A stretch of DNA of 13,472 nt from assembly GCA_030615145.1 (NCBI GenBank), contig JAUWZT010000077.1, positions 1 to 13,472 of the forward strand, in the 5' to 3' direction. Shown here piece after piece: positions 1-6,689 of the stretch. The notes beneath the pieces were generated by a model that was not told the origin of the DNA, searched no databases, and worked only from the letters and a program-made list of their open reading frames with translations. The position numbers and the translations under genes are program-made. The number at the start of each line of letters is the position of its first letter. The first letter of the stretch is position 1. The DNA comes from Promethearchaeota archaeon (GTDB taxonomy: Archaea > Asgardarchaeota > Lokiarchaeia > Sigyniarchaeales > SOKP01).

Positions 1-771
1 AAAATTCAGGACAAGGGAGATCATCTAATTTTGGATGGGGAAAAACTATACACTACAAATGGACCTAACGCGGATTATTTCATAGTTTATGGCGTATCAG
101 ACACATCAAATCCTCGAGGCACAATGTACCAAGTTATTGTTGAGCGAGGTTTTGAAGGGTTAGAAACTAACAGACTCGGCATTCAATCCGTTCCCCGGGT
201 AGAAATTGGACAAACAATTTTTAATTCCGTTAAAATTCCCAAAGAAAATGTTCTTGGAGCCAAAGGTCAAGGATATAAGAACCTTTTTTCTGGGCTAGTT
301 GCTGAAAGGTGCGCTATTATAGGTTCTAGCCTTGGTATCGCGTGGCTTACGGCAATTACAGCTCTTATATATACAAACATTAGGTATCAATTTAATCGCC
401 CAATATACGACTTTCAAGGTGTTTCTTTTCCCATTACCCAGTTAATTATTGAATTAATGGCTGCTACAGAGTTAGGTTTTACAAGCGCGACAGAATACGA
501 TAAAACTATAGAACGCCAACAATTTAATCAGCAAAAATATATTAAGTACAACGCATCGTTTAGCTCAGGAGCGAAATTCCTTGCCTCTAACTTAGCTCAT
601 AAAATCTCGTATGAAACTCAGCAATTATGCGGAGGAATTGCTTTCACAGATAACCTGCGAATCGATAAAGCTTTAGAAGTTGCAAAAGTGCAAGAGATTA
701 TTGGTGGGGCTAGAAATATACAACTCTATTTAGTGAGCCGAGCAATAAAAGATATGATATCCTTTTTGTAA
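1..771 (+). CDS. Acyl-CoA dehydrogenase, 3' part (gene starts before the window)
   Basis: FAD-dependent acyl-CoA dehydrogenase that forms an alpha,beta double bond in an acyl-CoA and passes electrons to an electron-transfer flavoprotein. The frame is open from base 1, so about 256 C-terminal residues are seen and the apparent TTG start at 31 is internal. Family landmarks in order: GEKLYTTNG (middle beta domain), VKIPKENVLGAKGQGYKN, then the C-terminal helical domain with YQFNRPIYDFQGV and a closing IGGARNIQL. The usual catalytic Glu of short/medium-chain enzymes (E in the YEGT motif) is Gly here. A Glu in GLVAERCAI (about residue 92 counted from base 31) sits where isovaleryl- and long-chain-type enzymes keep their base, which suggests a branched or long substrate. 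It is not part of the mevalonate cluster and ends 15 bases before the 3' end of the convergent TBP gene. The family is certain; the substrate is not. Confidence 0.93.
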   Translation, partial: KIQDKGDHLILDGEKLYTTNGPNADYFIVYGVSDTSNPRGTMYQVIVERGFEGLETNRLGIQSVPRVEIGQTIFNSVKIPKENVLGAKGQGYKNLFSGLVAERCAIIGSSLGIAWLTAITALIYTNIRYQFNRPIYDFQGVSFPITQLIIELMAATELGFTSATEYDKTIERQQFNQQKYIKYNASFSSGAKFLASNLAHKISYETQQLCGGIAFTDNLRIDKALEVAKVQEIIGGARNIQLYLVSRAIKDMISFL

Positions 772-786
772 TAGTTCCAATGTTTT

Positions 787-1410
787 TTAAAATAAATCAG
801 TGACCTCAGATTCACTAAGTTGTTTAATTAATATAGGTATAGCTTCATCAATCGTTTCTTTTACTTTAGCACCTAAACATACTATTTTTCCTGAAGAAAA
901 AATTAAAAAAACTACCTTTGGATCCTGCATTTTGTAAATTGCTGCGGGAAATACTTCAGGTTCGTACATAACATTGTCCATTATAATAGTTAACATATTC
1001 AAATCAACATTCATATTCAGACTACTAGTTGCTACAATATTTTGAATGGTAATTTTTGGATTTTTTATTTTGATTCCGATGTTTTGCATCTTTTCAATTG
1101 CTTTTTGAGCTGCTAAGTTAGCATCTGTGATTTTTCTAAGACCAGTAATTACCATTTTACCAGAAGAAAAAATTAATAAAGTACCATGTGGATTTTCAAG
1201 TCTCATAATAACCCCTGGAAAACGATCAGGATTATATTCCACATTGGAGATTCTTTGATTTATTTGATTTAAATCAATCTTACCATCAATTTCGGTAATA
1301 ACTGTAGCTACAATATTTACAACTTTATATGAGATTTCAAGCTTATCACTGCGATGATTACCCCCCAAATCTCGAGTTACAAGCTTATCCTCAAGGTTTT
1401 CTTCGCTAAT
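787..1410 (-). CDS. tbp: TATA-binding protein (TBP)
   Basis: General archaeal transcription factor that binds the promoter TATA box and recruits TFB and RNA polymerase. The two TBP direct repeats are clear. The first runs from VVNIVATV to LIFSSGKMVITG and the second from IQNIVATS to FLIFSSGKIVCLG, each with the paired RFPG/FPAA and IFSSGK phenylalanines that kink DNA. A short acidic tail (SESEVTDLF) follows. Start choice: the first ordinary start codon in frame is TTG at 1368 (193 aa), but it has no Shine-Dalgarno. Fourteen codons upstream, an ATT codon (1410-1408) lies 7 nt behind a perfect GAGGAG (1423-1418), directly after an in-frame TAA, giving 207 aa with an acidic start (SEENLED). I prefer the ATT start. 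The N-terminal extension contains a 10-nt direct repeat with a 42-nt period. The gene diverges from ubiX. Confidence 0.96.
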   Translation of the reverse strand: MSEENLEDKLVTRDLGGNHRSDKLEISYKVVNIVATVITEIDGKIDLNQINQRISNVEYNPDRFPGVIMRLENPHGTLLIFSSGKMVITGLRKITDANLAAQKAIEKMQNIGIKIKNPKITIQNIVATSSLNMNVDLNMLTIIMDNVMYEPEVFPAAIYKMQDPKVVFLIFSSGKIVCLGAKVKETIDEAIPILIKQLSESEVTDLF

Positions 1411-1642
1411 ATTTTATCTCCTCAAAATATTTGTATTAAACTGATGTATTATGACTCAAAAAAAATTTAATAAGATGAATTATATTTAAAATAATTAATA
1501 TCTTATAAATTAAATGAAACATCCCAATTTAACTTTTTCATCAATAATTATTTTATCATAATTTAGAGAAAAATAGATAATATCTAAAAATAATTATAGA
1601 ATTATATTATAACTCTAATTAATTAAAATATCTTAAACTCCA
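1411..1642. promoter_or_regulatory. Divergent promoter region between TBP and ubiX
   Basis: This is 232 bases of very AT-rich DNA without an open frame. On the minus strand it carries GAGGAG (1418-1423), the likely Shine-Dalgarno of TBP. On the plus strand the TATA-like run TTATATTATAA (about 1602-1612) would place transcription start roughly 10 bases before the ubiX TTG, so that mRNA would be nearly leaderless. The base composition makes TATA-like strings common, so individual boxes are tentative. Confidence 0.4.
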
Positions 1643-2212
1643 TTGGTGAAAAATTTGGTTTTATTAGTTGCTATTACGGGCGCTAGTGGCGCTAAACTAG
1701 CGATTATCTTGCTACAACAACTGAAAAAAAAAGATGTTGTGACTGAATTAATAATATCGAGAGTAGCTGAGAAAATCATTGACATTGAAACTGATTATAA
1801 ACTAACTGAAATAATTGATTTATCAACAAAGTATTACGATGTTGATGATTTAACGGCAAACCCCGCCAGTGGTTCTTATAAGATTGATGCAATGGTAATT
1901 ATTCCTTGCTCGATGAAAACCTTAGCTTCTATTGCTAATGGTTATGCAGATAACTTAATAACCAGAGCCGCAGATGTAACAATTAAAGAACGAAGAAAAC
2001 TCATCTTAGTAGTTCGAGAAACTCCTTTTAGCGCAATTCACCTTGAAAATATGTTGAAACTATCAAGATTGGGAGTTGTCATTGCTCCACCAATTCCATC
2101 TTATTACATAAAACCTAAAAATATCAAAGAATTAAACGAATATTTTGTAGGTAGAATTCTGGATCACATTGGTGGTATTGAAAGCGGGATAAAGAGATGG
2201 GGGAGCTATTGA
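1643..2212 (+). CDS. ubiX: UbiX-type flavin prenyltransferase
   Basis: Joins a dimethylallyl group from dimethylallyl (mono- or di-) phosphate to reduced FMN, making prenylated FMN, the cofactor of UbiD-family decarboxylases. The 189 residues are a normal full length. Visible motifs are ITGASGAKLA (residues 11-20, flavin phosphate loop), ASGSYKIDAMVIIPCSMKTLA, IANGYADNLITRAADV, KERRKLILVVRETPFSAIHLENM and the C-terminal PPIPSYY. The start is TTG at 1643 (GTG at 1646 is possible); an in-frame stop lies just upstream and no Shine-Dalgarno is seen, which suggests a leaderless message. It converges on the kinase-isomerase fusion gene, and the two 3' ends overlap by 7 nt. The UbiD-family decarboxylase encoded at 6690-7991 would be its client. 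The cofactor precursor is itself a product of this pathway. Confidence 0.95.
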   Translation: MVKNLVLLVAITGASGAKLAIILLQQLKKKDVVTELIISRVAEKIIDIETDYKLTEIIDLSTKYYDVDDLTANPASGSYKIDAMVIIPCSMKTLASIANGYADNLITRAADVTIKERRKLILVVRETPFSAIHLENMLKLSRLGVVIAPPIPSYYIKPKNIKELNEYFVGRILDHIGGIESGIKRWGSY

Positions 2213-4110
2213 TTTACCCATTGATATAGTTCTCCAAGCAGAACTCGCTTGTCCTTATTGTCCTTAAGATTTTTTATGTTTGCTATATTCGTTAACCATA
2301 AGGAAGAACGTAACTCGTCTTTCAATGTTTTTATTTCTTTAATTGTGTGAATAAAAGTGTTGTTGTTGTAATCTTTCCAAGCGGATAATAGAAATTTATA
2401 AGCAAATCCTCCGATATCAGCACCTAATGCGATGCTTTTAGCAATATCGATTCCATTCCTTAGTCCACCAGTGGCTATAATCAATTTTTTAGTAACTTCT
2501 CTTACATAAAGAATGGTTAGAGGTGTGGGGATACCCCATTCTCTAAAAGAATCTGCAAGTCTTCTCGTATATTTTTCAAAACTAAAATTATCACGGTGAG
2601 ATTCAATTGCAGCAAAACTAGTACCTCCAGTGCCTCCGACATCAAATCCATCGAAACCTAGTGAATCAAGCCTCAAGGCTAAATCTTTATTGAAGCCAGT
2701 TCCCACCTCTTTTGCGATTATTGGAATGTTAATTTCTTTTCGAATTTTTTGAAATTTTTCAAAGAAATTTGTGTAGGATATATTTCCGTTGCTTTGGACT
2801 AATTCGTGTAAAGCATTAAAATGAATGGCCATTACATCTGCTTTTACCATTTCAATACATTCAATAAAATCTTCTTTTTTAAAGGTGGAAGAATTAATTT
2901 GGCCTATTCCTATATTTCCAATTATCGGAATGTTAGGCGCAACTTCACGAACAATCTCAAATGACTCAATGGTTGAGGGATCTTCCAAGCCTATGCGTTG
3001 ACTTCCTACGCTCATTATGATGTTTTCTTCTTCTGCGGCTTTAGCTAAAATTCTGTTTATTGCTTTAGAGATTGGATGCCCCCCGGTTATAGCGGAAATA
3101 CAAATTGGAGCGGAAATCTTTTTATTAAAAAATATTGTTGTGATATCAATATCATCTAATTCGACTTCCGGAAGCGAATGATGAATTAATTTTATGTTAT
3201 CAAAATAGTTTTTTATGTGTTGAACATTGGATTCAATTGGAATTATAAGATGTTCTATTTTTCTCATATATATCTCTGAAAGCTTTTTTTCGTCATGAAT
3301 TCCACTAATGCTCGTACAGATTAAATTTTGATTGCTTAAAGCCTTAAAGATGTTGCCGTCCGTCAGACCGTTTATTACTTGAACTGGAATATTTAATCTA
3401 CAAATTTCTTTAATCGAGTGAAGTTTTCCTCTAATACTTCCCGTAACATCAATCTTATTTCCTAAATCGGCTAATTTAATTTCATCTAACTCTTCAAGAC
3501 TAATTTCTGAGGCTAATTTTATAATTTTTTTATCGTTTTTATTATCTTTAACAAAAATTCCATCTTTTTCAATAGCAAAAATAACTTTAGAAATGCCATA
3601 TCTTTTCAGGTTTTTACATAATTCCAAAATTATGCGATCTCCAGAAATTATTGAAAAATTGCCTTCTTTATCAAGAATAATATCTCCATATAAAACGGGT
3701 AGAATTCCAAGATCAAGCGAAGTTTCAATTGGCTCGATAGATTCAAAAGAAATTTCGTTTAAGTGTTTGATAAAAATACTTGATGGTTGAATGGAAAGAA
3801 CAGGATACTTTTTTTCTAAAAATTCTTCAATTATTTGCGAATTGAATTTAATCATCGCTTCGTGCGTTTTAGTTAGCCCAAATATCTGATTTTTAATAGA
3901 ACTATTGATTCCTTGAGAAATCTTGTATTTTTTAGCAATCGGGTGTCCAAAGGATCCTCCTCCATGGATTAAAATTAATCTTCTATTAGCATCTATTATT
4001 TGTTGAATAGCACTTTTTATAACATCTTCTCTGATAGAAAAAGGAATATTTTTATCAGTTAATAAACTTCCACCCAATTTTAACAGAAATACTTCATCAT
4101 TACTTTTCAA
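2206..4110 (-). CDS. Fused isopentenyl phosphate kinase / type 2 isopentenyl-diphosphate isomerase
   Basis: One 634-residue chain carries the last two steps to IPP and DMAPP. Residues about 5-262 are isopentenyl phosphate kinase (amino-acid-kinase fold): KLGGS (11-15), K20, HGGGSFGH with the phosphate-binding His (49-56), SGD (156-158) and DVTGSIRGK (221-229). Residues about 282-634 are FMN-dependent type 2 isomerase: RKIEHL (283-288), ISAITGG, VGSQR (368-372), NIGIGQ, KEVG (467-470), GGTGGTS (492-498), REWGIPTP and ATGGLRNGIDIAKSIALGA. The motif normally written HxNxxQE reads HFNALHE (430-436), so the conserved Gln is His435 while the metal-binding Glu is kept. The start is TTG at 4110, 13 nt after the mevalonate kinase stop. 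An in-frame ATG at 3265-3267 falls exactly where a free isomerase would begin. It is the last gene of the minus-strand cluster. Confidence 0.95.
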   Translation of the reverse strand: MKSNDEVFLLKLGGSLLTDKNIPFSIREDVIKSAIQQIIDANRRLILIHGGGSFGHPIAKKYKISQGINSSIKNQIFGLTKTHEAMIKFNSQIIEEFLEKKYPVLSIQPSSIFIKHLNEISFESIEPIETSLDLGILPVLYGDIILDKEGNFSIISGDRIILELCKNLKRYGISKVIFAIEKDGIFVKDNKNDKKIIKLASEISLEELDEIKLADLGNKIDVTGSIRGKLHSIKEICRLNIPVQVINGLTDGNIFKALSNQNLICTSISGIHDEKKLSEIYMRKIEHLIIPIESNVQHIKNYFDNIKLIHHSLPEVELDDIDITTIFFNKKISAPICISAITGGHPISKAINRILAKAAEEENIIMSVGSQRIGLEDPSTIESFEIVREVAPNIPIIGNIGIGQINSSTFKKEDFIECIEMVKADVMAIHFNALHELVQSNGNISYTNFFEKFQKIRKEINIPIIAKEVGTGFNKDLALRLDSLGFDGFDVGGTGGTSFAAIESHRDNFSFEKYTRRLADSFREWGIPTPLTILYVREVTKKLIIATGGLRNGIDIAKSIALGADIGGFAYKFLLSAWKDYNNNTFIHTIKEIKTLKDELRSSLWLTNIANIKNLKDNKDKRVLLGELYQWVNQ

Positions 4111-4123
4111 TTTTAATTAACAC

Positions 4124-5090
4124 TCATCCTATCATTGTTCTCCAGACATCATAGCCTTCTTTTTCGATATCCTTGGCGATATATTCTTGTATTTCTTCAT
4201 TTTCTGCTAAAGCGATTACTAAACCACCCCGACCCGTCCCCGTCATTTTAGCTCCAACCGCTCCATTTTTTAGTGCTATTTCCACTAATTTATCGTTTAT
4301 TTCTCCTGAAACTGTGATTTTTTGAAGTAATTTGTGGTTTTGATTCATTAATTCGCCTATAGTGGCAATATCACCTTCAACCAAGGCTTTTTTTGCTTTT
4401 TCTGATAGAGCCTTATATTCGTTTAGTATCGTCTCAAATTCTTCTGAATTAGTTTCCTTTAAACGCCGAACATCAGCAACTACTTCCGTTGTTGAAGCTG
4501 TTATTCCTGAATTTGCTATTACTAATGGTATCTTTTTTGGCGATTGAAGGAAGTCCATCGTATTTTTTCCACCACTTAAATTTTTCACAAACCAAATCAA
4601 TCCACCATAAGTCGAAGCAGTATTATCAATGCCAGAAGGGGTTCCATGATAAGCTTTCTCTCCTTCGTACGCAGCCTCGTTTATCTTTTCATCGTCTAAC
4701 TTTAGATTAAAGCTATCGTTGAGGGCACGAGCGAGAGATGTGCATTGAGCGGCAGAAGCGCCAACTCCACTCGCAGCAAATAAATTTCCGGTAAAAGCTA
4801 TTTCAAGTTTTTGACTATCTGTATCTATTTTCAAATGCTCCAATACATTTCTAATTGATTGCATTGCCTCATCGTATTTCTTTTTTTTATAACCCGGTGT
4901 AGCGGGTCTCTGATCGTCGACAGTCCAGTTTTGTCCATTAACAACTTTAACATCTGCGGTTGTATAGGTACCTAATGCAGAAGCAATAGCGGGAAGACCA
5001 TAAACTACAAAATGATTGCGTTTACTGCCGAAATTGGAAGTAAACTTCGCCAAAAAGAATGGTCTTACCATATCCTTTTCCAGTTCCCGT
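4124..5090 (-). CDS. mvk: Mevalonate kinase, N-terminus split between two frames (31-nt putative intron)
   Basis: GHMP-family kinase phosphorylating mevalonate to mevalonate 5-phosphate. Downstream of 5014 the frame is intact: HFVVYGLPAIASALG, the ATP loop GVGASAA, the catalytic Asp in PSGID, and the C-terminal GAKMTGTGRGG. Unspliced, this frame can start only at ATG 5069-5071, giving a 315-aa protein whose first 19 residues do not match the family. The missing motif GKTILFGE is present just upstream in another frame (5069-5046). Removing 5015-5045 yields GKTILFGEHFVVYG and a 311-aa protein. The spliced frame runs back to the TAA of the upstream gene with no ATG, GTG or TTG. The best start is ACG (5088-5090), giving MGTGKGYGK, 5 nt behind AAGGTGA. 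The family is certain; splicing and the start codon are inferred. A mutated allele or an assembly fault is the alternative. Confidence 0.9.
5015..5045 (-). other. Putative 31-nt bulge-helix-bulge mRNA intron in the mevalonate kinase gene
   Basis: On the coding strand the element runs from GTTTAC (5045-5040) to GTAAAC (5025-5020) and ends GCAAT (5019-5015). Fold: inner helix UUUAC/GUAAA (5 bp, 14-nt loop plus closing pair); 5' bulge AA^G (5047-5045); central helix GGCG/CGCA (5051-5048 with 5020-5017), three GC pairs plus one G-A mismatch; 3' bulge AU^C (5016-5014). Cutting after the second base of each bulge, as the archaeal splicing endonuclease does, joins GGC GAA to CAT TTT. That is exactly the junction needed to restore the family motif GEH. 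The outer exon helix is weak (one U-A pair, then mismatches), as in relaxed forms of the motif. G5045 could alternatively pair with C5020. Confidence 0.55.
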
Positions 5091-5480
5091 TTATTTCACC
5101 TTCACAGTACCTTTTGAACCATTAACAATAACGATTTGTCCAGTTTTAATACGATTAATATCAATTTTATCTACACATGGAATTTCACTAATTATACAAC
5201 CCACCGCTATTATAGTATCGATTTCTTCGTTTACGATTGCTGCAGGGGCCATATTATTTTTCTTCATCCTGTACATCGTATACGACCCTACAGTCGAGCC
5301 TTTACCTGTAGAAAATACAAGAATTTTTCCTGTAATGGATTGTCCTTCAAGATCGTGCCCAACCTCAACAACTATACCGGTATCAGGATCTACGCCACCA
5401 TAAAATGAAATCCCATCTTTGGTTACTATCGCTTCTGCCTCAGCAATTCCTTTATAGATTTTTCTTCCTTCTAGCTTCAT
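5091..5480 (-). CDS. Phosphomevalonate dehydratase, small subunit (aconitase-X type)
   Basis: Small swivelling subunit of the aconitase-X enzyme that in archaea dehydrates mevalonate 5-phosphate to trans-anhydromevalonate 5-phosphate. The 129 residues are a normal length. Motifs are GGVDPDTG (28-35), LEGQSITGKILVFSTGKGS (the Ser at 62 is in the active-site loop in this family), and APAAIV followed by EIDTIIAVG and EIPCVD. Its ATG overlaps the stop of the large subunit by 4 nt (ATGA), a typical translationally coupled pair, with a GAGGCGAT stretch just upstream. The TAA stop touches the proposed ACG start of mevalonate kinase, and its last codons contain AAGGTGA, usable as that gene's ribosome site. 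The assignment to phosphomevalonate rather than hydroxyproline-type substrates rests on the neighbours. Confidence 0.94.
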   Translation of the reverse strand: MKLEGRKIYKGIAEAEAIVTKDGISFYGGVDPDTGIVVEVGHDLEGQSITGKILVFSTGKGSTVGSYTMYRMKKNNMAPAAIVNEEIDTIIAVGCIISEIPCVDKIDINRIKTGQIVIVNGSKGTVKVK

Positions 5481-6670
5481 TTAATCGCCTCCTCAACGCA
5501 TTGTTCCATTGATCCAATTTTTACTTTGAATTTATTCTTTGCGCGGCCGTAATAACACGCCTTTGCTGAATCCACCATGATTCCCTTGAAGCGACCTTTA
5601 ATTGGAGCCACAACGCAACATGTATCTGCAGCAAATTTTGCTCCAGCATCTTCAATAATTTTAGAATAACCGGCTTCATCAGCGATTCTTTTTGTAGGTC
5701 GAGCAGTAGTAATCCAAAATTCTTTCTTTACTTTTTTTCCTTCTAACAATTTTGCAATTTTCGCAATTTCGTGAATTGAAGCGTGAGGGCAACCTAAACT
5801 TACAAAATCTATCTCAAGATCGTCGTCAATAAGCTCAGCACGAGTCTTATCTAAATCGTCCTGATTAATCTCAACAACAATTTCACTTGGTTTAGTGTAT
5901 TTATTATACTCAGGAGTAATTCCTTCCATATGGAATAATGCTGTTCCACCATAGGTAGCGACGGAAGCGCAAAAAGACTTAAGCTCATCAACGGTAGCAG
6001 AAGGAATCCCCGCAATATAAGGGATTTTTTTTCCTAATTCAACTAGTTTATCGCCAATTAATTTTCCCAGCACACCAAATTCGTCAGTACCTTTGATTGA
6101 CGCGTTTATCTTAAACAAGACTTGGCTGTGACGATTTTCGTCCAAATGATAACCGTATTTAGGCGTTTTACCGGTTAAAGCAGCTGCCAATGCGCTGGGC
6201 CCTCCCTCTCGATTCGTTCGAGCTCCAATAACGGAGTTGGAATAACAAACAGCGCTACTTTCAGCCCAAGCAATGTGCTGTCCATAATGAGGTGCGTTTC
6301 CAATTAAATACGGTGTACAAGAACACGTCGTAATTATTCCCATTTTTGCAAAAGCATCTATAGCTCGATTCTGATTTTTAAAAAATTCTTCGTCTATCCC
6401 TAATGCTCGCCAATTTTCGCGATCCATTCCAGCGGGATTTAAAGTAGTTAAAACTCTGACTTTCCCATCTTCTGCCATTTCGTTTAAAAATTCCAACCCC
6501 GCTTCGCCAAGATTAGCGTAGGAAACTCCTGCTATTTGAACTCCATGAACATCAACCATACATTCAGCACCAAATATTTCGCCTAATGTGGTTAATATTT
6601 CCATGGATTTCTGGGCGGACTTTCCATGCTTTCCGTCAAGCATCTCTTTTTCTATTTGTTCTAATCTCAT
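5477..6670 (-). CDS. Phosphomevalonate dehydratase, large subunit (aconitase-X type)
   Basis: Catalytic, iron-sulfur-containing subunit of the dehydratase that replaces phosphomevalonate kinase in the archaeal modified mevalonate route. The 397 residues are full length. Conserved blocks are CSCTPYLIGN (116-125), AWAESSAVCYSNSVIGARTNREGG (134-157), SLGCPHAS (291-298) and ADTCCVVAP (348-356). Cys116/118, Cys294 and Cys351/352 are candidates for cluster ligands. The start is ATG at 6670, with AAGGA only a few bases upstream and 19 nt after the UbiD-family gene, which indicates one transcript. It overlaps the small-subunit gene by 4 nt. Aconitase-X proteins also serve other pathways, but placement beside mevalonate kinase and a UbiD-type decarboxylase makes the mevalonate role by far the likeliest. 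Confidence 0.95.
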   Translation of the reverse strand: MRLEQIEKEMLDGKHGKSAQKSMEILTTLGEIFGAECMVDVHGVQIAGVSYANLGEAGLEFLNEMAEDGKVRVLTTLNPAGMDRENWRALGIDEEFFKNQNRAIDAFAKMGIITTCSCTPYLIGNAPHYGQHIAWAESSAVCYSNSVIGARTNREGGPSALAAALTGKTPKYGYHLDENRHSQVLFKINASIKGTDEFGVLGKLIGDKLVELGKKIPYIAGIPSATVDELKSFCASVATYGGTALFHMEGITPEYNKYTKPSEIVVEINQDDLDKTRAELIDDDLEIDFVSLGCPHASIHEIAKIAKLLEGKKVKKEFWITTARPTKRIADEAGYSKIIEDAGAKFAADTCCVVAPIKGRFKGIMVDSAKACYYGRAKNKFKVKIGSMEQCVEEAIK

Positions 6671-6689
6671 AATCCTTAATTGCTTTGTA

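Noticed and set aside
1366..1392. Vector polylinker contamination (CTCGAG and AAGCTT close together)
   Set aside because: The bases form a continuous open frame into a normal TBP gene and have AT-rich native sequence on both sides. Two six-base sites are expected by chance.
1340..1393. Second bulge-helix-bulge intron in TBP
   Set aside because: The repeats can pair, but no pair of 3-nt bulges around a 4-bp helix appears at positions 42 nt apart, and the segment is in frame. A direct-repeat insertion explains it better.
5015..5071. Unspliced N-terminus MVRPFFLAKFTSNFG as the true start of mevalonate kinase
   Set aside because: It lacks the Gly-Lys-...-Gly-Glu motif needed for substrate binding. 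That motif is fully encoded by the same bases in the neighbouring frame, so this reading is very likely accidental.
5015..5071. Programmed ribosomal frameshift to explain the two frames of mevalonate kinase
   Set aside because: No slippery run stands at the junction, and a simple shift would leave about ten extra residues between Glu and His of a tightly conserved motif. Removal of 31 nt fits exactly.
5059..5403. Plus-strand open frames opposite the dehydratase small subunit
   Set aside because: They show no family motifs, no ribosome site, and lie opposite a strongly conserved gene. They are complementary-strand shadows.
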